Assembly (NCBI RefSeq): GCF_000717745.1
Contig: NZ_JOBH01000010.1
Coordinates: 580,274 to 644,273, forward strand
Source: Streptomyces violens
GTDB lineage: Bacteria > Actinomycetota > Actinomycetes > Streptomycetales > Streptomycetaceae
Direction of reading: 5' to 3'
Length of the DNA stretch: 64,000 nucleotides
The position numbers and the translations under genes are program-made. Shown piece after piece: positions 38,477 to 48,308 of the stretch (positions are counted from its first letter, which is position 1; each line of letters opens with the position of its first letter). Below the pieces are notes generated by a model. That model saw only the letters and a list, made by a program, of their open reading frames with translations, searched no databases and was not told the DNA's origin.

Positions 38477-38703
38477 CCCGACGCCTCCGTTTCCGCCTGC
38501 GTTCCCCACGTTGTCCGTGCCGGTGGTCGTGGACCGGCCGAGCGCCTCGGCACACGGTGGTCCGTCTCCAGCACGAAGACGAAGCTACGGAGGGGGTGTT
38601 GCGGCGTCATGCGCGCCCGGCGCACAGCGGATGCACGGAAATCCGTCGGTTGTGTAACAGCGGCGCGGCGCTCCTCCTTGCGGGGGACGGGAGCGGCGGC
38701 GAG

Positions 38704-38745
38704 GTCCTCCTCCAGGGGGAGGACGGGCCCTCCGTACGGGGGCCC
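38704..38745. terminator. Adjacent hairpins between mutY and sigE
   Basis: Two GC-rich hairpins (GTCCTCC/GGAGGAC, then GGGCCC/GGGCCC) sit 39-80 bases after the mutY stop in the 307-base gap before sigE. No T-tract is present. The remaining sequence toward 38477 must contain the CseB-dependent sigE promoter, which I could not place. Confidence 0.4.
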
Positions 38746-38783
38746 GCCGGGATCACGGCGACCGGAGCCGGTACCGGCCGGGA

Positions 38784-39833
38784 TCAGGTCAGCGGGAGCC
38801 GGTACAGGCCGTCCGGCAGCGGTTCCACCAGCCCGTCGGCGACCAGCCCGTCCAGCGCGCGGGCCCGCTGGATCGGCTCGTGCCACACCGCGTCCAGCTT
38901 CGCCTGCGGCACCGGCGCGACGGCCTCGCGCAGCACGGCCAGCAGCTTGCCGCGCACCTGGCGGTCGGTGCCCGCGTACGTCTGGACGCGCCGCGGCGGG
39001 CCCTCGTGCTCGGGGGAGCCGGCCAGCCGCCAGGCGCACTGCGCGGCGACCGGGCAGCGCACGCACTCCGGGCTGCGCGCCGTGCACACCAGCGCGCCCA
39101 GCTCCATCGTGGCCGCGGCCCACTTCGCGGCCGTCTCCTCGTCCTCGGGCAGCAGCGCGCGGGCGAGCTTGCGCTCGGCGGCGGTGGTGGCGTTCGGCGG
39201 GTACTGGCGGCCGGTGACCGCGCGGGCGAAGACCCGGCGGACGTTCGTGTCGAGGACCGCGTGCCGCTGGCCGTACGCGAAGGAGGCCACAGCCGCGGCG
39301 GTGTACTCGCCGACGCCGGGCAGCGCCAGCAGCTGGGCGTGCTCGCGCGGTACGTCGCCGCCGTGCCGCTCCCTTATCGCGGAGGCGGCGGCGTGCAGCC
39401 GCAGCGCGCGCCGCGGGTAGCCGAGCCGGCCCCAGGCGCGCACCGCCTCGCCGGACGGCTCGGCGGCCAGGTCGGCCGGGCGGGGCCAGCGGGCCAGCCA
39501 CTGCTCGTAGACCGGCAGGACACGGTTGACGGGCGTCTGCTGCAGCATGAATTCGCTGACCATCACGCCCCAGGCACCCGCCTCGGGGCGGCGCCACGGC
39601 AGATCGCGGGCGTGCTCGTCGAACCAGTCGTTGACCGGTGCGTGCAGCCGCCGGCCGGCCGCGTCGGCGGCGTCGGCGGCATCCGTGGCGGCGCCGGTGA
39701 CGGATGCGGCAGCGGGGGCGGAGGCGGCGGCGGAGTCGGCGGGGCGCGGCGCCGGGGTCCCGGCGGGGCGTCCGGTGCCGGGCTCCACGGCGGCGTCGCC
39801 GGCGGACTGGGCGGTGGCAGGAGTGGAAGTCAT
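38784..39833 (-). CDS. mutY: A/G-specific adenine DNA glycosylase
   Basis: 349 residues from ATG 39833. It removes adenine mispaired with 8-oxoguanine. After a ~60-residue Ala/Pro-rich extension comes the HhH-GPD core: SEFMLQQTPVNRV with the catalytic Glu, LPGVGEYTAAAVASFAYG, and VLDTNVRRV with the catalytic Asp. The [4Fe-4S] loop is C-x6-C-x2-C-x5-C (CTARSPECVRCPVAAQC). The C-terminal domain is short for MutY, so the 8-oxoG-recognition NUDIX-like part seems reduced. It is near but not coupled to radA/disA. Confidence 0.92.
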   Translation of the reverse strand: MTSTPATAQSAGDAAVEPGTGRPAGTPAPRPADSAAASAPAAASVTGAATDAADAADAAGRRLHAPVNDWFDEHARDLPWRRPEAGAWGVMVSEFMLQQTPVNRVLPVYEQWLARWPRPADLAAEPSGEAVRAWGRLGYPRRALRLHAAASAIRERHGGDVPREHAQLLALPGVGEYTAAAVASFAYGQRHAVLDTNVRRVFARAVTGRQYPPNATTAAERKLARALLPEDEETAAKWAAATMELGALVCTARSPECVRCPVAAQCAWRLAGSPEHEGPPRRVQTYAGTDRQVRGKLLAVLREAVAPVPQAKLDAVWHEPIQRARALDGLVADGLVEPLPDGLYRLPLT

Positions 39834-39999
39834 GGCACCGCCGATCCTGACACGGGGCCCCGCGCCGGTGAAACGCGCCGGGCCCGAGCCGCCCGTTGTG
39901 CACCTGCACGTGGTAATCGGACTGCTGCAACGGGGCGTGCGCGGGGCCGCCGGGGAGGGTGCCGCGTGCCGCGTCCGGCCGGCGCGCGAGGATGCTGCC

Positions 40000-40488
40000 A
40001 TGAACGACAGCGCGCCCCCGCCCGGCATCCAGCAGGCCCTCGCCGACCACACCACCATGACCCTCGCCTATACGGACGGCGACGGCCCCCAGGCGTGCGC
40101 CGTCCTGTACGCGCTGCACACCGGAGACGAGGCCGGACCCGAGGACCCGGTCCCCTCCCTCCTCTTCGTCACCTCCGAGTCCACCCGCCACGGCCGTGCC
40201 CTGTCCGCCGCGCAGCCGGCGGCACCGGTCGCCTTCACCGCCCAGCGCGACGGCCAGGACTGGAGCGGCCTGACGGGTGTACAGGGGCGCGGCGTGTGCC
40301 GCCGGCTGGACGGCGGGGAGCGCAGGCGCGCCTGGCGTATGTACGCCGACCGCTTCCCCTATGTAGCGCTCAACCCCAAGCTCCGCGCCGCGATGGACCA
40401 CACCGCCTTCTGGGAGCTGCGCCCCACCTGGCTCCGTCTGATCGACAACGCCCGCGGTTTCGGCCACAAGGAGGAGTGGACCGCGTGA
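40000..40488 (+). CDS. Pyridoxamine 5'-phosphate oxidase-like split-barrel protein
   Basis: 162 residues from ATG 40000. The flavin-binding split-barrel fold is suggested by the order of strands: TMTLAYTDGDGPQACAVLYAL, LLFVTSESTRHGRAL, APVAFTAQ and GLTGVQGRGVCRRL. The tail FWELRPTWLRLIDNARGFGHKEEW is typical of the YhbP/HugZ-like branch. The cofactor may be FMN, F420 or heme; none can be chosen from sequence. Divergent from mutY. Confidence 0.75.
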   Translation: MNDSAPPPGIQQALADHTTMTLAYTDGDGPQACAVLYALHTGDEAGPEDPVPSLLFVTSESTRHGRALSAAQPAAPVAFTAQRDGQDWSGLTGVQGRGVCRRLDGGERRRAWRMYADRFPYVALNPKLRAAMDHTAFWELRPTWLRLIDNARGFGHKEEWTA

Positions 40489-40645
40489 AGTCGCGGGCGA
40501 AGGTGGCCGGTTGACGCCCCGGGGTCGCTCATCCGGGCCAATTCTCCCTTCTGACCAGGAAGAACCGGGCAGATGATGGGAAAAGCCGGTGGTCCGTCGG
40601 CGGGTACTGGCTGGCATCCGGGCTGATCTCTCGTACAGTTTCCGC

Positions 40646-41467
40646 GTGGGATCTCTGCGCAATCCGATCGGGCCGCTTCCCTCCTCCATCTACTGGCGAC
40701 GGAGGGCGGTCGCGTGCGCGATCCTTGCGCTCCTCGTGCTCCTGGTGGTGTGGGCCGTCAACATGGGCAACACCAGCGGTGACGGCAGCTCGAACAGCAA
40801 GGGCTCGGCCGGCGGTCCCGCCACGTCCATCACCCCGGGACCCAACGCCACCGACTCCGGGATCAGCCAGAAGCCGGGCGGCCGCGACGAGTCGGGCGAC
40901 GGCGGTACGGGCGGCGCCGACGCGGGCGCCGGCGGCGCGGGCAGCGGCGGTTCGGGCGGCTCCGGCACCGGAACGCCGATCGGCGAAGGCGGCGGTACGG
41001 GTACCGGCTCCGGCGCGGGCGCCGGCAGCGGCGGCGGCGTGCTCGTGCCGGGCGGCTCGGCGCTCGCCGACTGCACCGGCTCCGGGACGCGACTGACCCT
41101 GCGCAGCGTCAAGAACTCGTACGGCCCGGATGCCGAGCCGCGCTTCGAGCTGACCGTGAAGAACACCTCGGACGCGGACTGCAAGGTCGACCTCGGCCGC
41201 AAGGCCGCGGTACTGACGATCAGTCACACCGACAGCGACGCCCATGTGTACGCCTCGGACGACTGCCCGCCGGACACCGGCAGCGCCTTTGTGAAGGTCC
41301 CCGCCGGGTCCGCCGTCACGCGCACCATCGAATGGGACCGCAAGCCCTCGGCCGCCCAGTGCGCCACCCCCGCCGCCAAGTCCGCCAAGCCCGGCACCTA
41401 CCTCGCCGAGGCCACGGTCGCGGGCCTGAAGCCGGACAGCACGTCCTTCGTCCTCGCGAAGGACTGA
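40646..41467 (+). CDS. Membrane-anchored protein with extracellular beta-rich domain
   Basis: 273 residues from GTG 40646. A short basic N-terminus precedes one membrane helix (about residues 22-42, AVACAILALLVLLVVWAV). A long Gly/Ser/Thr linker spans about 45-140. A ~130-residue beta-type domain follows (LTLRSVKNSYGPDAEPRFELTVKNTSDADCKVDLG), with Cys at three spread positions. This resembles DUF4232-like extracellular domains. Function is unknown. Convergent with disA across a hairpin. Confidence 0.75.
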   Translation: MGSLRNPIGPLPSSIYWRRRAVACAILALLVLLVVWAVNMGNTSGDGSSNSKGSAGGPATSITPGPNATDSGISQKPGGRDESGDGGTGGADAGAGGAGSGGSGGSGTGTPIGEGGGTGTGSGAGAGSGGGVLVPGGSALADCTGSGTRLTLRSVKNSYGPDAEPRFELTVKNTSDADCKVDLGRKAAVLTISHTDSDAHVYASDDCPPDTGSAFVKVPAGSAVTRTIEWDRKPSAAQCATPAAKSAKPGTYLAEATVAGLKPDSTSFVLAKD

Positions 41468-41488
41468 GCAAGGGCTGTAAGGAGCGGT

Positions 41489-41509
41489 CCCCGCGCTACG
41501 GGCGCGGGG
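41489..41509. terminator. Bidirectional hairpin between convergent genes
   Basis: A perfect 8-bp stem (CCCCGCGC / GCGCGGGG) with a TACGG loop lies between the stops of the 40646 gene and disA. Confidence 0.7.
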
Positions 41510-42634
41510 TCAGACGTACCGCTCCAGGATCGAGGATTCCGCGAGCCGACTGAGGCCCTCGCGGACGGAGCGGGCGCGGGCCTCGCCGACGCCGTCCACC
41601 GTCTGAAGGTCGTCGACGCTGGCGGCGAGGAGCTTCTGCAGGCCGCCGAAGTGGTCGACGAGGCGGTCGATGACCGCGCCGGGCAGCCGCGGGACCTTGG
41701 CCAGGAGGCGGAAGCCGCGCGGGGAGACCGCGGAGTCCAGGGTCTCGGGGGAGCCGCTGTACCCGAGGGCGCGCGCCACGATGGGGAGTTCGAGCAGCTC
41801 GGTGTGGGAGAGCGCGTCCAGCTCGGCGAGCGCCTCGGAGACCGTACGGGAGCGCTTGGCCGTCGGCTCGGGGACATAGTCCCGGGCGACCAGCTCACGC
41901 TCCGGCTCGACGCCCGCGATCAGCTCGTCCAGCTGCAGGGAGAGCAGCCGGCCGTCCGTGCCGAGCTCGACGACGTACTCGGCGATCTCGGTGGCGATCC
42001 GGCGGACCATCTCCAGCCGCTGGGCCACGGCGGAGACGTCGCGGACCGTCACCAGGTCCTCGATCTCCAGGGCCGAGAGCGTGCCGGCGACCTCGTCCAG
42101 CCGGAGCTTGTACCGCTCCAGGGTGGCGAGCGCCTGGTTGGCGCGGGAGAGGATCGCGGCGGACTCCTCCAGGACGCGGCGCTCGCCGTCCACATAGAGG
42201 GCGATCAGCCGCATGGACTGGCTGACCGAGACGACCGGGAAGCCGGCCTGGATGGACACCCGCTGCGCCGTGCGGTGGCGGGTGCCGGTCTCCTCGGTGG
42301 GGATCGAGGCGTCCGGGACGAGCTGGACGCCGGCCCGCATGATCTTGGTGATGTCCTTGTCGAGGACCAGCGCGCCGTCGAGCTTGCACAGCTCGCGCAG
42401 CCGGGTGGCCGTGAACTCCACGTCGAGGACGAACCCGCCCGTACACATCGACTCGACGGTCTTGTCGAAGCCGAGGACGATGAGGCCGCCGGTGTTGCCG
42501 CGGAGGATGCGTTCGAGTCCGTCGCGCAGTGCCGTGCCCGGTGCGACCGCGCTGAGCGAGGCGCGCATCAGACTGTCACCGCCGGAGCTACCGCCGGACC
42601 TTCCGGGGGACGACGCCCGGTCGTTGGCTGCCAC
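41510..42634 (-). CDS. disA: DNA integrity scanning protein, diadenylate cyclase DisA
   Basis: 374 residues from GTG 42634, preceded by GGAGGAG; a longer frame to 42652 is less likely. The DAC domain carries DGA at 86-88 and RHR at 119-121, the catalytic motifs for making c-di-AMP from two ATP. A helical linker and a C-terminal HhH DNA-binding domain ([27 protein letters not shown]) follow. DisA scans DNA and stops synthesis at branched structures. It lies downstream of radA on the same strand, 201 bases away. Confidence 0.95.
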   Translation of the reverse strand: MAANDRASSPGRSGGSSGGDSLMRASLSAVAPGTALRDGLERILRGNTGGLIVLGFDKTVESMCTGGFVLDVEFTATRLRELCKLDGALVLDKDITKIMRAGVQLVPDASIPTEETGTRHRTAQRVSIQAGFPVVSVSQSMRLIALYVDGERRVLEESAAILSRANQALATLERYKLRLDEVAGTLSALEIEDLVTVRDVSAVAQRLEMVRRIATEIAEYVVELGTDGRLLSLQLDELIAGVEPERELVARDYVPEPTAKRSRTVSEALAELDALSHTELLELPIVARALGYSGSPETLDSAVSPRGFRLLAKVPRLPGAVIDRLVDHFGGLQKLLAASVDDLQTVDGVGEARARSVREGLSRLAESSILERYV

Positions 42635-42835
42635 TGCACTCCTCCGTCGCAAGGTCTGTCGGTGCCGCAGCCCGCCCGGAGTTGCCTTGGCCGCGTACGT
42701 ACGTCGCGGACGCGATTGCGGCAGGACTGCGTTGACGGGCGAGACCAGGGCAAAGTCTACCGGCGACGCGCCGTTTACCTAGGGGAGTCCTGCGCGGGCG
42801 GCGCGGGGAAGCACACCGGAGGCAGCCTCCGGGGC

Positions 42836-44278
42836 TCAGCGGCCGCTCAGCGGGGACCCGGATGTCTCCTCCGCGGGCGCCTCCTTCCGCGGGGATTCGC
42901 GGCGCGGGCGGCGGGGGAGCACACGCAGCGCCTCGCCGACGTCCGCGACCTCCAGGACCCGCATCCCGGCCGGAATCTTGCCCGGATCGGTCGGCACCAG
43001 CGCGTGCGTGAAGCCCAGCCGCGCCGCTTCGGATAGCCGACGCTGCACGCCCGTGACGCGGCGGACCTCGCCGGCGAGCCCGACCTCGCCGATGGCCACG
43101 AGGTTCTTCGGCAGGGGCGTGTCGGAGGCGGCGCTGGCGAGGGCGAGCGCCACGGCGAGGTCGGCGGCCGGCTCGGAGAGCTTCACGCCGCCGACCGTCG
43201 CGCTGTAGATGTCCCGCTTGCCGAGCGCGGAGATCCGGCCGCGCTGCTCCAGTACGGCCAGCATCATCGAGACCCGGGAGGTCTCCAGGCCGGAGGTGGT
43301 CCGACGCGGGGAGGGGATCTGGGATTCCACCGTGAGCGCCTGGACCTCGGCGACCAGCGGGCGGCGGCCCTCCAGGGTGACGGTCAGGCAGGTGCCCGGC
43401 ACGGGCTCGTCGCGGCGGGTCAGGAAGAGGCCCGAGGGGTCGGCGAGGCCCGTGATCCCCTCGTCGTGCAGCTCGAAGCAGCCGACCTCGTCCGTCGCGC
43501 CGTACCGGTTCTTGACGCCGCGTACGAGGCGGAGGCGGGCGTGCCGGTCGCCCTCGAAGCTGAGCACGACGTCGACGAGGTGCTCCAGGAGGCGGGGGCC
43601 CGCGATGTTCCCGTCCTTGGTGACGTGGCCGACCAGGAGGGTGGACATGCCGCGCTCCTTGGACGCGCGGATGAGCGCCCCGGCGACCTCCCGGACCTGG
43701 GCCATGCCGCCGGGCGCGCCGTCGATCTCCGGCGAGGCGACGGTCTGGACGGAGTCCAGGATCAGCAGCGAGGGCTTGACCGAGTCCAGGTGGCCGAGGA
43801 CCGCGGAGAGGTCGGTCTCGGCGGCGAGGTACAGATGGTCGTCGAGGGCGCCGATGCGGTCGGCGCGCAGCCGCACCTGGCTCGCGGACTCCTCACCCGT
43901 GACGTACAGCGTGCGGTGGTCGTCGCTCGCGGCCTTCGCCGCGACGTCCAGCAGCAGCGTGGACTTGCCGACGCCGGGCTCGCCGGCGAGCAGCACGACG
44001 GCGCCGGGGACGAGGCCGCCGCCCAGCACGCGGTCCAGCTCGGCCACGCCCGTGGAGCGGGCCGTGGCCTGCCGGCCGTCGACCTGGCCGATCGGCAGCG
44101 CGGCGGTCGTGACCCGGCCCGGCGCGGTCGTCCGCACGGCCGGGCTGCCGCCGGCCTCCTCGACCGTGCCCCACGCCTGGCACTCGGGGCAGCGGCCGAG
44201 CCACTTCGCGGTGGTCCAGCCGCACTCCGTGCAGCGGTACGACGGGCGGTCCTTCGCCGGGGATTTACGGGTTGCCAT
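42836..44278 (-). CDS. radA: DNA repair protein RadA (Sms)
   Basis: 480 residues from ATG 44278. A four-Cys zinc finger (Cys16, 19, 30, 33) leads in. The RecA-like ATPase has Walker A GEPGVGKST (99-107), and the RadA-specific KNRYG lies at 256-260. A Lon-like C-terminal domain follows (TPLPKNLVAIGEVGLAGEVRRV). RadA processes recombination intermediates and is known to inhibit DisA activity in Bacillus, which fits the conserved radA-disA order here. Confidence 0.95.
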   Translation of the reverse strand: MATRKSPAKDRPSYRCTECGWTTAKWLGRCPECQAWGTVEEAGGSPAVRTTAPGRVTTAALPIGQVDGRQATARSTGVAELDRVLGGGLVPGAVVLLAGEPGVGKSTLLLDVAAKAASDDHRTLYVTGEESASQVRLRADRIGALDDHLYLAAETDLSAVLGHLDSVKPSLLILDSVQTVASPEIDGAPGGMAQVREVAGALIRASKERGMSTLLVGHVTKDGNIAGPRLLEHLVDVVLSFEGDRHARLRLVRGVKNRYGATDEVGCFELHDEGITGLADPSGLFLTRRDEPVPGTCLTVTLEGRRPLVAEVQALTVESQIPSPRRTTSGLETSRVSMMLAVLEQRGRISALGKRDIYSATVGGVKLSEPAADLAVALALASAASDTPLPKNLVAIGEVGLAGEVRRVTGVQRRLSEAARLGFTHALVPTDPGKIPAGMRVLEVADVGEALRVLPRRPRRESPRKEAPAEETSGSPLSGR

Positions 44279-44501
44279 GGAAGCCACCGTAGCCGTGGGG
44301 TCCGACAACGCGGCCGGGCGGCGGACTTCCCGGGGCGCGGGACGGAGGCGGCTCATGGGCGGCCGGGACGGCAGGTACGCGTGTGGGGGAGGGGATGGCT
44401 CGGACTCCTGTCCCCTTTTGAGGGAGATCGTCACCCGAAAGAATTAAAACCGGCCAAGCGCCCCTGACCGGTCCGCGCCATCTGTCTACCGTCGCCGGGT
44501 G

Positions 44502-46247
44502 ATGAGCAGCAGGCCCGGACACCCCACGCACACCACCACCGCACCGCCCCCCGCCGGCCGGGCGGAACGGGCACAGCGGGCGGGCCGTGGTGCCCGGACG
44601 GCCGGGCCCGACCGCCACGACCCGTCCCCCGAGCGCTACGAGCCCTATATCGACGGGCTGTTCACGTACTGCCTCTCCGTCCTGTGCGAGCACGACGCGG
44701 CGACCGAGGTGCTCGGCGAGGTGCTCGCGCTCGCCGAGCGGCAGCACGGACGCCGCCCGTCCGACCCCGGCCTGTACCGCCCCTGGCTGTACGCGCTGGC
44801 CCGCTGGGCCTGTCTGCGCCGGCTCGCTGACCCCGGTGCGCCCCAGGGGCCCGCGGTCGCCGAGGAGTCCGACCGGCGGCGCGAACTGTCCGCGCTGGCC
44901 TGGCCGGAGGCCGCCGGCGCCACGCCCGAGCAGCGCGAGGCCCTGGAGCTGTCCGTCCGGCACGGGCTGGGCTCCCGGGAGCTGGCCGCCGTACTGGGCA
45001 TGGAGCCGGTCGCGGCCCGCGCGCTGCTGTCCACCGCCGCCTGCGAGGTGGAGCGCACCCGCGCGGCGCTCCTCGTGGCCGAAACCGGCCGCTGCCTCGA
45101 GGTGGCGCGGCCGGCCGGGGACGGCCGGATGCTGCTGAGCACGGCCCTGCTGCGGGAGCTGGTGCGGCACGTCGACGCCTGCGACGAGTGCCGCCGTACG
45201 GCCGAGCGGGCGACGGCGGGCGGGCCCTGGCCCGGCACGGAGCCGGTGGCGCAGGGGCCGCTCCCGCTGGTCACCGCGCCGCGCGCGGCGGCGCGTGTGG
45301 CGATGCGGGCGGCGCTGCGGTCGCGTACGGGCCGGGCGGTGGAGCTTCCGGAGAAGGGGGCGCAGGGGCGCACGAAACGGGCGGTCGGCGTAAACGGTTC
45401 TGCACCCCGCTACGACCGCAGCGGGTTCCCGCTCGGGCCCAAGGACCGGGCGGCCCGCAACGCCCGGCTGCGCAGCCGGGCGCTCACCACGACCGTGGTG
45501 GCCACCGTGGTCGCGGCGCCCGTGCTCGCGCTCTGGGCGGCGTACCGGGGCGCGCCGCTGACCGGCGAGACCGACGGCACGGCCGTCACCGCGGGCGACA
45601 GCGAGGGGGACCGGATCGGCGGCCGCCCGTACGAGAAGGCCGGCAGCGCGCAGCTGACGCCCGACCCGCGGTTCCGGCCCGGTGTGCATACGCCGGACGT
45701 CTCGGTGGAGGTGATCGGGACGCGGGAGCGGCCGGGGGAGGCCCGGCCGAGCCCTTCGCGGTCCCGCTCCGGACCGGGGCGGCTGACCGTCGCGGCGCAG
45801 CCGAGCGGCGACCTCACGGTCATCACGCTGGCCGCGTCCGGCGGGACGGCGGTGCGGTGGGCGGCGCATACGGGGGCGCCGTGGCTGCAGTTCAGTACGA
45901 CCGCCGGGGTGCTGCAGCCGGGCGAGACGACTTCGATCCGGGTGTACGTCGACCGTGACCGGGAGCCGGCCGGTTACTGGCGGGCGCGGGTCTCCGTCGA
46001 GCCGGCGGGCGCGGTGATCACGATCGAGGGCCGCGGCGCGACGCGCCCGGCTCCGGGCGGGCCCCGCCCGACGCCATCGGCTCCGCCGAGCTCCCCGGCG
46101 CCTACGCCGACGCCGTCACCCTCAGACCCGTCGCCATCGGACCCGCCGCCCAGCGACCCGACACCGTCGCCGACCCCGACCCAGTCCGACCCGCCGCCGA
46201 GCGACCCGCCGCCGTCACCGTCCGATACGGCCAGCCCGTCGGGCTGA
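44502..46247 (+). CDS. Membrane fusion: sigma-factor-like domains, zinc motif, TM and extracellular BACON domain
   Basis: 581 residues from ATG 44502 (a GTG sits at 44499). Residues ~45-110 resemble sigma region 2 ([26 protein letters not shown]). Residues 140-190 resemble region 4 ([37 protein letters not shown]). H223-x3-C227-x2-C230 matches the anti-sigma zinc motif. One membrane helix is at about 328-347. A BACON-like beta domain (about 420-510) and a Ser/Pro/Asp-rich tail would be outside. It may be a membrane signalling protein rather than a working sigma factor. Divergent from radA. Confidence 0.75.
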   Translation: MSSRPGHPTHTTTAPPPAGRAERAQRAGRGARTAGPDRHDPSPERYEPYIDGLFTYCLSVLCEHDAATEVLGEVLALAERQHGRRPSDPGLYRPWLYALARWACLRRLADPGAPQGPAVAEESDRRRELSALAWPEAAGATPEQREALELSVRHGLGSRELAAVLGMEPVAARALLSTAACEVERTRAALLVAETGRCLEVARPAGDGRMLLSTALLRELVRHVDACDECRRTAERATAGGPWPGTEPVAQGPLPLVTAPRAAARVAMRAALRSRTGRAVELPEKGAQGRTKRAVGVNGSAPRYDRSGFPLGPKDRAARNARLRSRALTTTVVATVVAAPVLALWAAYRGAPLTGETDGTAVTAGDSEGDRIGGRPYEKAGSAQLTPDPRFRPGVHTPDVSVEVIGTRERPGEARPSPSRSRSGPGRLTVAAQPSGDLTVITLAASGGTAVRWAAHTGAPWLQFSTTAGVLQPGETTSIRVYVDRDREPAGYWRARVSVEPAGAVITIEGRGATRPAPGGPRPTPSAPPSSPAPTPTPSPSDPSPSDPPPSDPTPSPTPTQSDPPPSDPPPSPSDTASPSG

Positions 46248-46372
46248 GCCGCGGGGGCGCTGCCCCCGGCCCCCCGGTCCTCAAACTCCCCCAGCTACCG
46301 CTGGGAGGTGCCCCCAGACGGGGTGGGGCCCTTCAAACGCCGGACGGGCTGGATTTGCCGGGCCGAGGGCTG
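46248..46372. repeat. Streptomyces intergenic palindromic repeat with a second repeat nested in it
   Basis: The outer element reads GGGCGCTGCCCCCGG ... CCTCAAAC at left and GCCGGACGGGCTGGATT at right. Between them, 46287-46332 holds a different element that begins CTCCCCCAGC, contains GCTGGGAGGTGCCCCCA, and is flanked by TCAAAC at both ends (46281-46286 and 46333-46338). The pattern looks like insertion of one short repeat into another with a 6-bp target duplication. Confidence 0.7.
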
Positions 46373-46375
46373 GAC

Positions 46376-47239
46376 TCAGCCCTTGGGTACCACCGGCATA
46401 GGCAGCAGCACCGGATCCGCCGGATGCGGGGCCATCGGGCGTTCCGTTGCCAGGCGTTCCGCGCAGAGTTCTGCGAGGTGGGTGTAGGCGTCCTTGCCCA
46501 TCAGCTCGATGAGCTCAGGGGCGTACGACTCGTACACGGGCTTGGACGCGCCGTGTGCGGACGTTGCCGACGTGCACCACCAGTTCAGGTCGTGGCCGCC
46601 GGGGCCCCAGCCGCGGCGGTCGTACTCGCCGATGGTGATCTGGAGCACGCGGGTGTCGTCGGGGCGGTCGATCCAGTCGTACGTGCGGCGGACCGGGAGC
46701 TGCCAGCAGACGTCCGGCTTGGTCTCCAGGGGCTCGCGGCCCTCCTGGAGGGCCAGGATGTGGAGCGAGCAGCCGGCGCCGCCGGCGAAGCCGGGGCGGT
46801 TCTGGAAGATGCAGGAGCCCTTCCAGCGGCGCGTCTGGCGCTCGCCGTCGTCCTCGTCCTCCTCGACCCAGCCGGTCGTGGTGCCGACGTCGTGGAACTG
46901 CCAGATGTCGGGAGTGAGGCGGTCCACATGTTCCGCGACCCGCTGCTCGTCCTCCTCGTCGGAGAAGTGCGCGCCGAGCGTGCAGCAGCCGTCGTCGGCG
47001 CGGCCCGCCTCGATGCCCTGGCAGCCGTTCCCGAAGACGCAGGTCCAGCGGGAGGTGAGCCAGGTCAGGTCGCACCGGAAGATCTGCTCGTCGTCGGCCG
47101 GGTCGGGGAACGTGACCCAGGCGCGGGCGAAGTCGAGGCCGACCTCGTCGGTCACCTCGTCGGGCGCCGCCCCGCGCGCTTGTTGCTTTTCCATCTTTTT
47201 GCGGGCCTTTTCCTGCTTCGCCTTTTTCGTCTTCGCCAC
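46376..47239 (-). CDS. Cysteine-rich conserved hypothetical protein
   Basis: About 287 residues from GTG 47239; a second start at ATG 47194 is possible because the GTG has a very close ribosome site. A Lys-rich N-terminus ([14 protein letters not shown]) precedes a domain with many Cys: [59 protein letters not shown] and WWCTSA. The spacing suggests a bound metal cluster (zinc or Fe-S), reminiscent of DUF3109-like proteins. Divergent from the phosphatase gene with only a 45-base gap. Confidence 0.72.
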   Translation of the reverse strand: MAKTKKAKQEKARKKMEKQQARGAAPDEVTDEVGLDFARAWVTFPDPADDEQIFRCDLTWLTSRWTCVFGNGCQGIEAGRADDGCCTLGAHFSDEEDEQRVAEHVDRLTPDIWQFHDVGTTTGWVEEDEDDGERQTRRWKGSCIFQNRPGFAGGAGCSLHILALQEGREPLETKPDVCWQLPVRRTYDWIDRPDDTRVLQITIGEYDRRGWGPGGHDLNWWCTSATSAHGASKPVYESYAPELIELMGKDAYTHLAELCAERLATERPMAPHPADPVLLPMPVVPKG

Positions 47240-47284
47240 CTCCCCAGCGTAAAGGCGCGAGGTGACCGCAGTAGCTTTCTGTGT

Positions 47285-48238
47285 ATGAGACTCGGTGTCC
47301 TCGATGTGGGTTCGAATACGGTCCACCTGCTGGTGGTGGACGCGCACCCCGGCGCGCGCCCGCTCCCCGCCTACTCCCACAAGGCGGAGCTGAAGCTGGC
47401 CGAACTCCTCGACGGGGACGGGAACGTCGCAGGTCCGGGCGTCGATCGGCTCGTCGCCACGATCCGCGACGCGATGCAGGTCGCGGAGGACAAGGGCGTC
47501 GAGGACGTGCTGCCGTTCGCGACCTCGGCCATACGTGAGGCACCCAACGGCGAGGACGTGCTGGCCCGCGTCGCCGAGGAGACCGGCGTCACCCTGCAGG
47601 TCCTCTCCGGGGAGGACGAGGCGCGGCTCACCTTCCTCGCGGCCCGCCGCTGGTTCGGCTGGTCCGCCGGGCGGCTGCTGCTCCTGGACATCGGCGGCGG
47701 CTCGCTGGAGATCGCGTACGGCCTGGACGAGGACCCGGACGCAGCGGTCTCGCTGCCGCTCGGGGCCGGCCGGCTGACCAACACCGACCTGCCCGGCGAC
47801 CCGCCGGACCCGGAGGACGTACGGGCGTTGCGGCGCAGGGTCCGGGCCGAGATCGCGCGAGTGGTGAGCGACTTCACACGCTTCGGCTCGCCGGACCACG
47901 TGGTGGCCACGTCCAAGACCTTCAAGCAGCTGGCCAGGCTGGCGGGCGCGGCCCGCTCGGCGGAGGGCCTGTACGTGCAGCGCGGGCTGAGCCGGAAGGC
48001 GCTGGAGGAGTGGGTGCCGCAGCTGGCCACGATGACGGCGGAGGAACGCGCCGAGCTGCCCGGCGTCTCCGAAGGGCGCGCCCGCCAGCTGTTGGCCGGG
48101 GCGTTGGTCGCGGAGGCGGCGATGGACCTCTTCGGGGTGGACGAGCTGGAGATCTGCCCGTGGGCGCTGCGCGAGGGCGTGATTCTCCGGCGCCTGGACC
48201 ACCTCCCCAACGGCGAGCCAGAGGACCGGGCGGTCTGA
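47285..48238 (+). CDS. Ppx/GppA-family exopolyphosphatase
   Basis: 317 residues from ATG 47285. ASKHA motifs are [17 protein letters not shown] (residues 3-19) and [16 protein letters not shown] (about 136-151), with [15 protein letters not shown] between. The family hydrolyses polyphosphate or the 5' phosphate of pppGpp. It lacks the extra C-terminal HD domain of longer members, as is usual for actinobacterial Ppx1/2. Which substrate dominates is unknown. Confidence 0.88.
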   Translation: MRLGVLDVGSNTVHLLVVDAHPGARPLPAYSHKAELKLAELLDGDGNVAGPGVDRLVATIRDAMQVAEDKGVEDVLPFATSAIREAPNGEDVLARVAEETGVTLQVLSGEDEARLTFLAARRWFGWSAGRLLLLDIGGGSLEIAYGLDEDPDAAVSLPLGAGRLTNTDLPGDPPDPEDVRALRRRVRAEIARVVSDFTRFGSPDHVVATSKTFKQLARLAGAARSAEGLYVQRGLSRKALEEWVPQLATMTAEERAELPGVSEGRARQLLAGALVAEAAMDLFGVDELEICPWALREGVILRRLDHLPNGEPEDRAV

Positions 48239-48308
48239 GGCGGCCCAGGGGCACCCCCAATGGCGGCCCATTGCCCCGCGCAAGGCGCGGCCCCGTACCC
48301 TGTCCCTC

